Shown here: positions 34,142 to 42,002 of the stretch, in pieces
Position numbering within the stretch: the first letter of the stretch is position 1
Layout of the letters: each line of letters starts with the position of its first letter
From: Candidatus Nitrospira nitrificans
GTDB taxonomy: Bacteria; Nitrospirota; Nitrospiria; Nitrospirales; Nitrospiraceae
Length of the DNA stretch: 64,000 nucleotides
Direction of reading: 5' to 3'
Assembly: GCF_001458775.1 (NCBI RefSeq)
Contig: NZ_CZPZ01000001.1
Location: 1 to 64,000, forward strand
Translations under genes and position numbers: made by a program
The notes under the pieces: model-generated
The model's database searches: none
What the model was told of the DNA's origin: nothing
What the model saw: the letters and a program-made list of their open reading frames with translations, nothing else

Positions 34142-34196
34142 CGTGTTGTATTTTATGCAGATTGCTTGATGGGCAATTTTCATAAAATACAACACG
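34142..34196. promoter_or_regulatory. Perfect inverted repeat, probable AbiEi operator
   Basis: CGTGTTGTATTTTATG (34142-34157) and its exact reverse complement (34181-34196) are separated by 23 bp. The repeat covers the expected promoter of abiEi; on the minus strand TAAAAT (34150-34155) ends 11 nt before the ATG. In studied AbiE systems, AbiEi represses from paired inverted repeats here. Confidence 0.85.
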
Positions 34197-34431
34197 AACC
34201 TCTTAAACTGCAATATCCGCTCAAGAAGCTCGAAACCTTCCCCTCCTCGAGGAACATCTCGGAAACAAAGCCGGCTTCGACCTCAGAGGTTATTGCAAGC
34301 TCTACGCGGCTAAGAAAGACATCAGAATCGTCTACCGTATTATCGAGCAAGACGTGATTGTAGAAAATTGTGGCGATCTGCAAACGCGAAGAACTACGGT
34401 ATATTGCACTGCGCAGAAGCGGATTCGATGA
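34197..34431 (+). pseudogene. Decayed RelE/ParE-like toxin gene
   Basis: In the plus-strand frames the region reads PLKLQYPLKKLETFP, then after a frame change LLEEHLGNKAGFDLRGYCKLYAAKKDIRIVYRI, then IEQDVIVE, then after another shift IVAICKREE, and ends VYCTAQKRIR with TGA at 34429-34431. The order (GFDLRGYCKLYAAKKDIRIVYRI, VIVEIVAI) is the RelE/ParE interferase core with two or more frameshifts and no start codon. It directly follows the abiE operator and is divergent from it. No antitoxin partner is visible. Confidence 0.75.
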
Positions 34432-34507
34432 ATGAGCCTATCAGCTCTTGGTGATGAGGTTCAGCCGGATATTGTCTTGAGTGGGAGGGGAAAAGAACTC
34501 GGGAAAA

Positions 34508-34700
34508 CCTATGCCCTTCTCGAAGCGGGAACCATATGGCTCTCGCCTCGATTCTCGCCTAAAGGCCAAAAAGAATCGTATGGCTAGGTTCCTTCGACAG
34601 CTCGGTCCTTGTTGTTGCGGGGCACTTGAACCTCGATCGTGCCGGTGCAGCCCGGATACGGTGTCTTTAGTAGCGGCGCAAGGCGGAGAAGGTGACGGCT
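34508..34700 (-). pseudogene. Remnant of the 3' end of an SBBP/PKD-type surface protein gene
   Basis: On the minus strand CTGTIEVQVPRNNKD followed by RAVEGT and PYDSFWP corresponds to CSGSVKVAVPHNKKD, PAVEGSQ and YNSFGP, the C-terminus of the protein at 38566-41982. The downstream palindrome AGCGGGAACCATATGGCTCTCGC also matches the terminator palindrome after that gene. A stop codon and frameshifts make this a decayed fragment of a paralogue. Confidence 0.8.
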
Positions 34701-34728
34701 GATGGTCGAGGAAGTTGTGAGTGTTGAG

Positions 34729-34885
34729 TTAAGATTCTTCAAGACAAAGCCCCAGCACTTCTTTCAGATTCTTCCGCAATTCGTCCAAGCTTTTCCACTG
34801 CTATGTGCCCTGGATTCCCAGGCACAAAGCCCACATACAAGTTTGTTTCGGGATCCCATTCTAAGTACGCGGTAAATGTCTTCAT
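34729..34885 (-). pseudogene. Decayed HicB-type antitoxin gene
   Basis: On the minus strand from the ATG at 34885 the sequence reads MKTFTAYLEWDPETNLYVGF and VPGNPG, then after a frameshift AHSSGKA and after another LDELRKNLKEVLGLCLEES, ending TAA at 34729-34731. This is the HicB pattern (Y..EWDPETKLYVG.VP...GAH..G.TLDEL..NLKEVL.LCLEE). The length of 157 bp is not a multiple of three. No hicA is visible. Confidence 0.85.
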
Positions 34886-35084
34886 CCGCCAGCACCTCCC
34901 TCACAGCACTCATGCCCTTTACTGACCCGGCTACGATACCGGATCGCACCGCAATAGCGGAGAGGAGATGTTTGGACTTACTATGCGGATCTAGCAAAAC
35001 GTTCAGAGGCTTATGCGGACTGCCCACATCATACGATTGTGCTTTCCCTCACAGGTTAGCCTTCCACCCCAGCTGTTACGGCTT

Positions 35085-35990
35085 TTATTTTCTCTGTGTA
35101 TTACCCTCAAGTTCCAAGAGACGGCGCTGGAGCGTGCGCACTTTCTCCTTTAATGTTTCCAACTCCGTCTCTTTTCCACTACCAGGCGCTTGGACGGAAT
35201 TCTCCGTACCTGGTGCCACATGTGTATTGTGAGAGGCGGCGGCATCGCGTGTCGAATGGATGGACTGATTATGCCGTGGGATAACAGGAGCCTGGTCGAG
35301 TTGAGGTTGGGGCTGTGTCGATGATGGTGCCAACCAGGCAGGGATAGCCTCGTACTCAATGACGAGTGAGGCGATAGGAGGCGTCTTGGTGACGTCCGGC
35401 TGCGTGTTCCTGCTTGATCGCCTCGCAGATTCCGGAACGAAACCGAGCTGACGTGTGTTCAATCCTGTGGGATTAGGGTCAATTCGTGCTGACATACCAG
35501 CCGGACTAGCACGGTCTCGCTGTGCGCGGTAGTGGGTGAACGTGAGGTGCAACAAACGTCCCTGTATGTAGAGTATTCCGCCCGTTGTTTCACTTCCCAT
35601 ATCCGTATCGCGACTGACCCGGAATCCGACCACCTGACTTCTGACGGCCTGAGAGAGGGCAGTACTAATTAATGGGGTGAGGAACTCGGTATCGTCATCG
35701 GAAAAGACAGGACTTTCATAGTTTTGCCCTCTCTCCGTAGCTTTGACGTGCACCCCTCGAAAAACAGAAGCCAGAAAAGCAGGACTCATCGCCAGCGGAT
35801 GGGCGGTCCCGAACCACCCATCCTCAGCTTTCTGAAGAAATACGGCACCGCGTGGGTTATCCACCAGCATTTCGTCCACGACTTTCGTGTTGGTGAGCCC
35901 ACATGCATTGGCAAGCAAACAGATTGCAAACGATAAGACCGGGACAGGAAACAAAAAACGCATTCCAAAACTCGAAAATAGAGCAAGCAT
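35085..35990 (-). CDS. Putative lipoprotein with C-terminal coiled coil
   Basis: A 301-residue protein with a lipoprotein signal (MRFLFPVPVLSFAICLLANAC; the alternative ATG at 35963 starts exactly here and may be the real start). The mature part first shows an alpha/beta domain (VVDEMLVDNPRGAVFLQKAEDGWFG; VHVKATERGQNYESPVF), then a Pro/Gln/Ser-rich low-complexity stretch (about 205-265), and ends in a short coiled coil (ELETLKEKVRTLQRRLLELEGN). No family is recognised. It stands alone with no close operon partner. Confidence 0.65.
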   Translation of the reverse strand: MLALFSSFGMRFLFPVPVLSFAICLLANACGLTNTKVVDEMLVDNPRGAVFLQKAEDGWFGTAHPLAMSPAFLASVFRGVHVKATERGQNYESPVFSDDDTEFLTPLISTALSQAVRSQVVGFRVSRDTDMGSETTGGILYIQGRLLHLTFTHYRAQRDRASPAGMSARIDPNPTGLNTRQLGFVPESARRSSRNTQPDVTKTPPIASLVIEYEAIPAWLAPSSTQPQPQLDQAPVIPRHNQSIHSTRDAAASHNTHVAPGTENSVQAPGSGKETELETLKEKVRTLQRRLLELEGNTQRK

Positions 35991-36192
35991 GGTTAGAAGG
36001 TGTATCGCATCGTCTTTTCTGCCATGCGGCCCATGAACTGACGGGGCGGAAATGTCAGCCTAATCTCCCGTGGTAAAGAGCTGCAACTACGCATGTGACT
36101 ACATAACATCAGCGAAGCTCCGCTGTTCTAGAATCGCACAAAGGATCGCATCCTCTGCGGGCTCGGCATATCCAGGCCGTCGCTCAATATGG

Positions 36193-37395
36193 CTAAAAGC
36201 CGGCATTCATAAACAATCGCCCCTGTAACGAATCCGGTTCGAATTGTCCGGTGTTGAACGAATTCGTCACGCGCCACTCTCCTTGAGCGTAGACGCTGGT
36301 GGTGATGTGATACCGAATCATCGCGGTCGTGCGTGAGCCGGACTGGGCTCCCTGTTGCATCAGATGATCCCATCGGGCACCGAACGACCACGTTTTATTT
36401 GGAATATACAGGCCTTCCACAAGAACATTCTGAAAATCGCGGCGATCGAGCGAGGCTGACCTGAAATACCCAGCCGTGACGATCAGCGGTCCGAACTTGC
36501 CTTCCCCGGCAATGCCCCACTTATTGAGGGCCTTCCTCCCGTCCGGGATCACAACCGAGGGATTGTTGACGACATCCCGCTTATAGATGGCCCCGATTTG
36601 GTAGTTATCAAACAGCGTGAGCGCATAAGTCGCATAGACCCCCGGATTCTCAAGCCGGTTCACCTCCGTCAATTGTTGTGGTTGAAATACGCCCACCATA
36701 TAGCGATGGGTGAGCGTGTCTCCTACCAGTTGTCCGTTGAGCTCCACCGCCGTGTTGTAGAATTCTATGGCTTCATCGGCCACCGCGACCCCAGGCGGCG
36801 TGACGGTCTGCGCACGTGCCCCGAGGAGACCGAGTGCGCTTTGGGCAAAGTATCGTTGCCGCATGACCCGTTGCGAATGAGACAGAAACGGAAGTGCAAT
36901 ATCAAACTGGCCAAATCTAAGGTTGAGCAATCCATGCCCGGTCGCTCCAATCAGATCGTTTACTTGTCCATAGGCCTGATTAATCGCGACTGTCCTATTC
37001 GCATACCCAATATCGATATAGGGAGAAAATATGCCGGTCTTGCCCAGGGGGGCACCGGCCATGAGTTCAATCGTGGCCACTCCTAGCTTCGACGTCGGCT
37101 TGCTATTACCCGCGTTGTTGTATTCGGCCTCCACGATAATTCGCGTCGACACAGGCACATGTTTCATATCTTGGATGTCGGACCACTCCTTGTCCTCTGG
37201 AAACCGGAATCCGTTCATGCGAAAGCTTTGCCCCGTTTGATTCAGCTTCGGGAGTGCTTGGTGACAGGTTGAACAGGACTTCTCCGTCTGCCGGCTAAAC
37301 GCGGGAATAGATTTCGCCTCCTGTGGCGCCATGATTGTCAGCAATCCCGACGCCGCGATGCTCAGCATGAACGCAAACAACGCTCGCATCCGCAT
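36193..37395 (-). CDS. Outer-membrane beta-barrel protein with N-terminal c-type haem motif
   Basis: About 400 residues. The start at 37395 is preferred over 37416 because AAGGGA lies six bases upstream. Signal peptide at 1-30 (LFAFMLSIAASGLLTIMAPQEAKS) is followed by one haem-binding CSTCH in SRQTEKSCSTCHQALPKLN. Then come alternating strands rich in Tyr, Asn and Gly, ending with the barrel-type C-terminus QGRLFMNAGF. The one-haem plus barrel layout suggests an outer-membrane protein with an attached haem, possibly a porin-cytochrome in extracellular electron transfer or a redox sensor. It is 34 bp after the cytochrome gene and cotranscribed with it. Confidence 0.75.
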   Translation of the reverse strand: MRMRALFAFMLSIAASGLLTIMAPQEAKSIPAFSRQTEKSCSTCHQALPKLNQTGQSFRMNGFRFPEDKEWSDIQDMKHVPVSTRIIVEAEYNNAGNSKPTSKLGVATIELMAGAPLGKTGIFSPYIDIGYANRTVAINQAYGQVNDLIGATGHGLLNLRFGQFDIALPFLSHSQRVMRQRYFAQSALGLLGARAQTVTPPGVAVADEAIEFYNTAVELNGQLVGDTLTHRYMVGVFQPQQLTEVNRLENPGVYATYALTLFDNYQIGAIYKRDVVNNPSVVIPDGRKALNKWGIAGEGKFGPLIVTAGYFRSASLDRRDFQNVLVEGLYIPNKTWSFGARWDHLMQQGAQSGSRTTAMIRYHITTSVYAQGEWRVTNSFNTGQFEPDSLQGRLFMNAGF

Positions 37396-37428
37396 TCCGC
37401 TTCCCTTCCATGTCATGATCCTGCGAGG

Positions 37429-37848
37429 TTACTGTGTGAACTTTCTGATGTGGTGGACGAGCGCCCACATCTGTTCCTCGGAGAGCTTTTTCTTGTAGGC
37501 ACCCATCTCCGTCGCCTCAGGGTCGCTTCCATTCGCGATGATCCAAAACAGTTGCCCATCCGGGATTTTCTCCATCACGCTTCTGTCCGTATAATTTCTC
37601 GGTTTGACGTCTAATCCTTTCGTGGCGGATCCTTTCCCATCACCCTTCTCACCGTGACATTTGCTGCACTTGGTTTCATAAATACTCGGAGCTTCCTTCA
37701 CCACCTCGGAAGTCGGTGGTATCGGGTTCGAGGACTTAAGAACTTCCTCCGGAGCAATCGGGGTCTTAAAATCTCCCGCAATGACTGCTGCTGGCCACGC
37801 CAGGAACGCTGCGCTCAACGCGACAAGACTAAAGTGTGTCATCTTCAT
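37429..37848 (-). CDS. Exported monohaem cytochrome c
   Basis: A 139-residue protein with start at 37848 after AAGGAGG; the ORF to 38022 is extension. The signal peptide ends near AVIAG. The haem site is CSKCH in ETKCSKCHGEKGDGKGSATKG, and the likely axial Met is in DPEATEMGAYKKKLSEEQMW, with the C-terminal helix VHHIRKF. This is a class I cytochrome c for periplasmic electron transfer. It is followed immediately by the haem-tagged barrel protein gene, so the two likely form an electron-transfer unit. Confidence 0.88.
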   Translation of the reverse strand: MKMTHFSLVALSAAFLAWPAAVIAGDFKTPIAPEEVLKSSNPIPPTSEVVKEAPSIYETKCSKCHGEKGDGKGSATKGLDVKPRNYTDRSVMEKIPDGQLFWIIANGSDPEATEMGAYKKKLSEEQMWALVHHIRKFTQ

Positions 37849-38392
37849 GTTGTCCTCCTTTTCCACATGCCTGCATATCGCCCGGCGAGCAGCGTCAGAG
37901 TGGAGCTGCCGCCGGTGATGGCCGGGGTTAAGGTGATTTGGTCGTTCGTCGAGTCCGCGGTGTCCGGTTGAAAGACTGCGGTGATGACAGAATATCCCGA
38001 TGAAACCTGAACGAAGGAACATCGGACAATCGTGAAGTCTGAGGTCATGGTCACATGTTCGAATTCAGCGTTGCACATTTCAGCCACCGTAGTGATCGCC
38101 GCTTGGAGAGAGCCCTGACGCTCATTACGCGGTATCGATCTGGGACTGCTGTTATCCCTAGCAAATCCTGTGCTCTCGTCGTAGTCCGCCAATGGGCGCA
38201 AGTATTGTGGGAAATATCGTCGTTTCACGCGAATTCGTGTGAAGCACGCCCTGGCTGTCTTCGACCCCTCGATCGAATAGGCCGAATCCAAACAGATTCA
38301 TTGAATCCAGTCCGATTCATGCGACAGATCCTACCTTCATCTCCTAATCAGGCTGCTATCGAGGTTTGAGACGAGGCTGAACAGCTATGCAA
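37849..38392. other. Intergenic region upstream of the cytochrome gene
   Basis: About 540 bp with no convincing gene. A minus-strand frame 37845-38291 reads VTMTSDFTIVRCSFVQVSSGYSVITAVFQP and so on, which might be a decayed exported protein, but it lacks a start and ribosome-binding site, so it is not called. The promoter of the cytochrome operon must lie here. Confidence 0.5.
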
Positions 38393-38509
38393 GATGCGCA
38401 ATAAGGCCATCCAGCAAGGCTGCAACAAGCGAAGAAGCGAATCGTACTCCGCGCCATAGGTGAGCCTCTGAGCGGTGACAGAACGCCGCTGGAGGACTTT
38501 TTCCACATC
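38393..38509. repeat. MITE-like dispersed repeat, copy 2 (best-preserved)
   Basis: Left end GATGCGCAATAAGGCCATCC and right end CTGGAGGACTTTTTCCACATC form imperfect inverted ends; the middle carries CAGCAAGGCTGCAACAAGCG, AAGAAGCGAATCGTACTCCG and GAGCCTCTGAGCGGTGACAG. I recall this layout from Nitrospira genomes. Confidence 0.75.
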
Positions 38510-38529
38510 TTTCTATGCCCCTTCTCAAA

Positions 38530-38553
38530 GCGGGAGCCATATATGGCTCCCGC
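38530..38553 (-). terminator. Perfect 24-bp palindrome after the SBBP/PKD gene
   Basis: The 12-bp arms GCGGGAGCCATA and TATGGCTCCCGC meet with no extra loop 12 bp after the stop codon of the minus-strand gene, followed on that strand by TTT. It is a probable intrinsic terminator; a decayed copy follows the gene remnant near 34520. Confidence 0.75.
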
Positions 38554-38565
38554 CTCGATGCTCTC

Positions 38566-41500
38566 CTATGGGCCAAACGAGTTGTAGAGCTGCGAGCCTT
38601 CGACCGCCGGATCTTTCTTATTGTGTGGAACCGCCACCTTCACGCTGCCGCTGCAATGGGCGCCGTCGCTATTCGTCGCCGTGAAATGCACCACATAGAC
38701 CCGGCCATTCCCGGACCCGGATCGTTCCGCGCGCAGCAGGATGTCATTCCCCGATACGGCCGCATCCGGAGTCGTGTCTCCATCGCCGAGACCATTGATC
38801 GGCTCATCCTGCGTCACGTTCGGATAGGTGATCGTGAGCGTCTGGTTTTGTGGATCTGTCAGCCCCATGATGCTCACCTGAGCCATGGCGTGATTCGGCG
38901 GCCAGAGAAGACTCGGGCTCGCCTGGGCCAGGCTACAGACCGGTGGGTCGTTCACGTTCACCACCGCAATTCGCACGGTATCGGCGGAGCTGCTGACGTG
39001 CCCATCGTGGACCACCAGTTGGAAGGTTAGGAACGCTCCACCGGCGGCTACACTCGGCGCAGTAAAGGTCGGATTGACCGTGTTCGCGCCGGTAAGGGCC
39101 ACGGACGGCCCGCCGGTCTGGGTCCAGCTATAGTTCAGGCTGTCCGAGTCTGGATCGTGACTGCCGCTGCCGTCGAGCGTCACCAGCGTTTGCTCGTTCT
39201 TCGTTTGATCCGGACCGGCGTGGGCCAGCGGCGGCTGATTGACATTGCTGATAAATATCGAGACGTAATCCGCATGGTTCAATCCATGGGCATCGGTGAC
39301 GATAAGCTCAAAATCAACTTGTCCTCCTCCGGCTCCCACGGACGGAGCCATAAAGCTCGGCGTCGCCGTCAGGGGATTGGTCAGGGTGATCGGCTGGCCG
39401 AACACTTGGAACCACGTATAGGTCAGCGGTTCGAAGTCGGGATCGAAACTGGCTGTGCCGTCGAGCGTGACCGGACTGCCTTCTTGCACGGTCTGATCCG
39501 GGCCGGCTTGTGCCATCGGCGGCTGATTGACATTGGTCACGCGGACGTTCACGGAATCGAGATCACTGCAGTTCGTCGTACTGGTCCCTTCGCACACATG
39601 CAGTTCGAAGGTCAGCATGTCCCCGGCCGGCGGCACATGGGGAGCCGTGAATGTCGGATGCGCCGATCCGGAATCGACCAGAGAAACCGGGGGGCCGGCG
39701 ATTTGTGTCCACGTGTAAGTGGGATCGGCGGCCGTGCTGCCGATGCCGTCCAATGTGACCAGCGCCCCTTCCGACGCCGTTTGATCAGAACCGGCATTCG
39801 CAATGGGCTTCCCGGATAACTTGGTGACAAACGCATCACCAGATCCCGCATGCGCCCCTTGGCTCGCGGACAATACAGGAAAGTTCAGGGAACCTGTCTG
39901 TCCCGTGACGTAGGCTGCCCCGGCGCCGTCCACCGCAATGCCATATCCAAGATCGGCACCGCTCCCACCCAGATAGGTGCTGTAGATCCGAGCCCCAGCG
40001 GTATCGAGTTTAGTGACAAAGGCATCGAGCACTCCTCCATATACGCTCTGGCTCGCGGACAGAACGGGAAAATTCGTGGAGTTCGTCCGTCCCGTCACGT
40101 AGGCTGCCCCGGCGCCATCCACCGCGATGCCACGTGCCTCATCGTTATTGCTGCCACCCAGATAGGTGCTGTAAACCCGAGCGCCCACAGCATTAAACTT
40201 GGTGATAAAGGCATCAAGATCTCCACCGAGCACCCCTTGGCTCGCGGACAGCACGGGAAAGTTTGGGGACTCTGTTCGCCCCGTGACATAGGCCGCCCCG
40301 GCACCATCCACCGCGATACCATGTCCCTCATCAGTATGGATGCCACCCAGGTAGGTGCTGTAGGCCCGAACCCCTGTGGCATCCAGCTTGGTGACAAAGG
40401 CATCGATAGATCCTGCCAGCGCCCCTTGACTCGCGGACAGTACGGGAAAGTCCGTGGAGATTGTGTACCCGGTCACATACGAGGCCCCGGTGCCATCCAC
40501 CGCGATACCCAATCCAAAATCAACACTGCTGCCACCCAGATAGGTGCTGTAAACCCGAGCCCCCACCGCATTAAACTTCGTGATAAAAACGTCAGCCCCT
40601 CCTGCGAACACTCCTTGGCTCGCGGCCAGCATAGGAAAATTCGCGGACTGTGTCTCCCCCGTGACATAGGCCGCCCCCGCGCCATCCACCGCGATGCCAC
40701 GTCCCTCGTCAGTGTTACTGCCACCCAGATAAGTGCTGTAGACCCGAGACCCTGTGGCATCGAGCTTCGTGACAAAGGCATCAAAACTACCTCCTCCGAA
40801 CGCCCCTTGGCTCGCGGTCAACACGGGAAAGTTCAGAGAGCCTGTTTGCCCCGTGACGTAGGCTGCCCCGGCGCCATCCACCGCAATGCCATATCCAAGA
40901 TCGGAACCGCTGCCGCCCAGGTAGGTGCTGTAGACCCGAGCCCCCGTGGCATCGAGCTTGGTGACAAAGGCGTCAGTGACTCCGGCAAGCCCCCCTTGGC
41001 TCGCGGACAGCACAGGAAAATTCGCAGAGATGGTGTCCCCCGTGATGTAGGCTGACCCGGCGCTATCCACCGCAATGCCACGTCCACTCTCAGCCGAGCT
41101 GCCCCCCAGGTACGTACTGTAGGCGATGACCGGATCGATCACCACCGGTTTGCTGTGATCGTAGGCTGCGAGTTGAATGCCGACAGTCCGTGCCGGCAAA
41201 AAACGGGACGTCATCAGTGAGTGATCCGGTGGCGCGGCCACGACATAGGTCCCCGCCACCAGGGTTTTGTGCCCATCCTGTCCGAGCTGATAGACGATCG
41301 GCTTCTGAAGGCGCACATCGCCCAGCGCCGTGGTCAGGAGCAGATCGCCGCGCTCAGCGACCGTGATGTCGGACGCTCCTTCGAAGACCAGCTTGATTTG
41401 ATTCGGATCGGCACCCGGCGCCACAATGAAGTCGTATTCCAGTTTGCCTTGATTGCCGTAATACGCCAGGTCGATGCCCGGATAAGCCTCTTGGTAGTGC

Positions 41501-41982
41501 ACTTTGGCATAGGTGGGGATCTTGGTGCGCCACTTCGCCGGGTCGTTGCCGATGAAATAGTTCACGACACCCGGCAATTGCTCCATACCGCTGACAGTTG
41601 GTGAAGGATTCGCCCCTTTAAGCTGCATCCGCACCACGCTGTGCTTGTACTCCTGCGACTCATGGCCAATGACATCTGGCGGGTCAGACTCCGCTTCACG
41701 CTTCACATTTGACGCTTCACGCCCGGTGAGCACCAGGACCGATTCCGTCGGCGTCAGGAACAGGGTGTAGCCGCTGCCGCGCGCCAGGAACTTGACCTGG
41801 GCATCGACCTGGCCCTGATTGACTTCAAACTGAAGCGGCATCCCCAGCATCGTGGTCGTGACTGCCTGTCTCGTGGGCGTTGGAGCTGTCGGAGTAGCAA
41901 CGGAGGCCGCCGCGATTCCCTCCCAGGCGATCACCAATGCGGCACACGTAAGCGCGCGACCGATCATTTTGAGCAGCGTCAT
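38566..41982 (-). CDS. Large exported SBBP-repeat / PKD-type surface protein
   Basis: An 1138-residue protein starting after AGGAGGGA. Signal peptide at 1-25 (MIGRALTCAALVIAWEGIAAA). Residues 40-285 are the SBBP-associated N-terminal domain (QFEVNQGQVDAQVKFLARGSGYTLFL; PGIDLAYYGNQGKLEYDF). Residues 288-722 are seven SBBP repeats of about 62 residues beginning YSTYLGG and ending DAFVTKLDATG. Then come three PKD/REJ-like Ig repeats (IANAGSDQT, MAQAGPDQTVQEGS, LAHAGPDQTKNEQT), and a C-terminal domain with LWPPNHAMAQV (HYR-like). SBBP proteins are predicted surface beta-propellers; function is unknown. The repeat DNA also has about 180-bp tandem periodicity (39819-41121). Segment GREASNVKREAESDPP matches an intergenic repeat at the DNA level. 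Confidence 0.85.
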   Translation of the reverse strand: MTLLKMIGRALTCAALVIAWEGIAAASVATPTAPTPTRQAVTTTMLGMPLQFEVNQGQVDAQVKFLARGSGYTLFLTPTESVLVLTGREASNVKREAESDPPDVIGHESQEYKHSVVRMQLKGANPSPTVSGMEQLPGVVNYFIGNDPAKWRTKIPTYAKVHYQEAYPGIDLAYYGNQGKLEYDFIVAPGADPNQIKLVFEGASDITVAERGDLLLTTALGDVRLQKPIVYQLGQDGHKTLVAGTYVVAAPPDHSLMTSRFLPARTVGIQLAAYDHSKPVVIDPVIAYSTYLGGSSAESGRGIAVDSAGSAYITGDTISANFPVLSASQGGLAGVTDAFVTKLDATGARVYSTYLGGSGSDLGYGIAVDGAGAAYVTGQTGSLNFPVLTASQGAFGGGSFDAFVTKLDATGSRVYSTYLGGSNTDEGRGIAVDGAGAAYVTGETQSANFPMLAASQGVFAGGADVFITKFNAVGARVYSTYLGGSSVDFGLGIAVDGTGASYVTGYTISTDFPVLSASQGALAGSIDAFVTKLDATGVRAYSTYLGGIHTDEGHGIAVDGAGAAYVTGRTESPNFPVLSASQGVLGGDLDAFITKFNAVGARVYSTYLGGSNNDEARGIAVDGAGAAYVTGRTNSTNFPVLSASQSVYGGVLDAFVTKLDTAGARIYSTYLGGSGADLGYGIAVDGAGAAYVTGQTGSLNFPVLSASQGAHAGSGDAFVTKLSGKPIANAGSDQTASEGALVTLDGIGSTAADPTYTWTQIAGPPVSLVDSGSAHPTFTAPHVPPAGDMLTFELHVCEGTSTTNCSDLDSVNVRVTNVNQPPMAQAGPDQTVQEGSPVTLDGTASFDPDFEPLTYTWFQVFGQPITLTNPLTATPSFMAPSVGAGGGQVDFELIVTDAHGLNHADYVSIFISNVNQPPLAHAGPDQTKNEQTLVTLDGSGSHDPDSDSLNYSWTQTGGPSVALTGANTVNPTFTAPSVAAGGAFLTFQLVVHDGHVSSSADTVRIAVVNVNDPPVCSLAQASPSLLWPPNHAMAQVSIMGLTDPQNQTLTITYPNVTQDEPINGLGDGDTTPDAAVSGNDILLRAERSGSGNGRVYVVHFTATNSDGAHCSGSVKVAVPHNKKDPAVEGSQLYNSFGP
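39819..41121 (-). repeat. Seven tandem SBBP-encoding repeats
   Basis: Seven near-identical units of about 185 bp encode YSTYLGG...GIAVDGAGAAYVTG...NFPVLSASQG...DAFVTKLDATGARV. The copies differ by scattered substitutions and are in frame without spacers, so this is a coding tandem repeat prone to expansion or contraction, not a CRISPR array. Confidence 0.9.
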
Positions 41983-42002
41983 GGCTTTCCCTCCTATTCA
42001 TA

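Noticed and set aside
39850-41055. 401-codon plus-strand frame with regular repeats
   Set aside because: It is the antisense of the SBBP tandem repeats; periodicity comes from the coding strand.
39819-41121. Possible CRISPR array from regular direct repeats
   Set aside because: Units of about 185 bp are contiguous, in frame and encode SBBP repeats; there are no unique spacers or cas genes.
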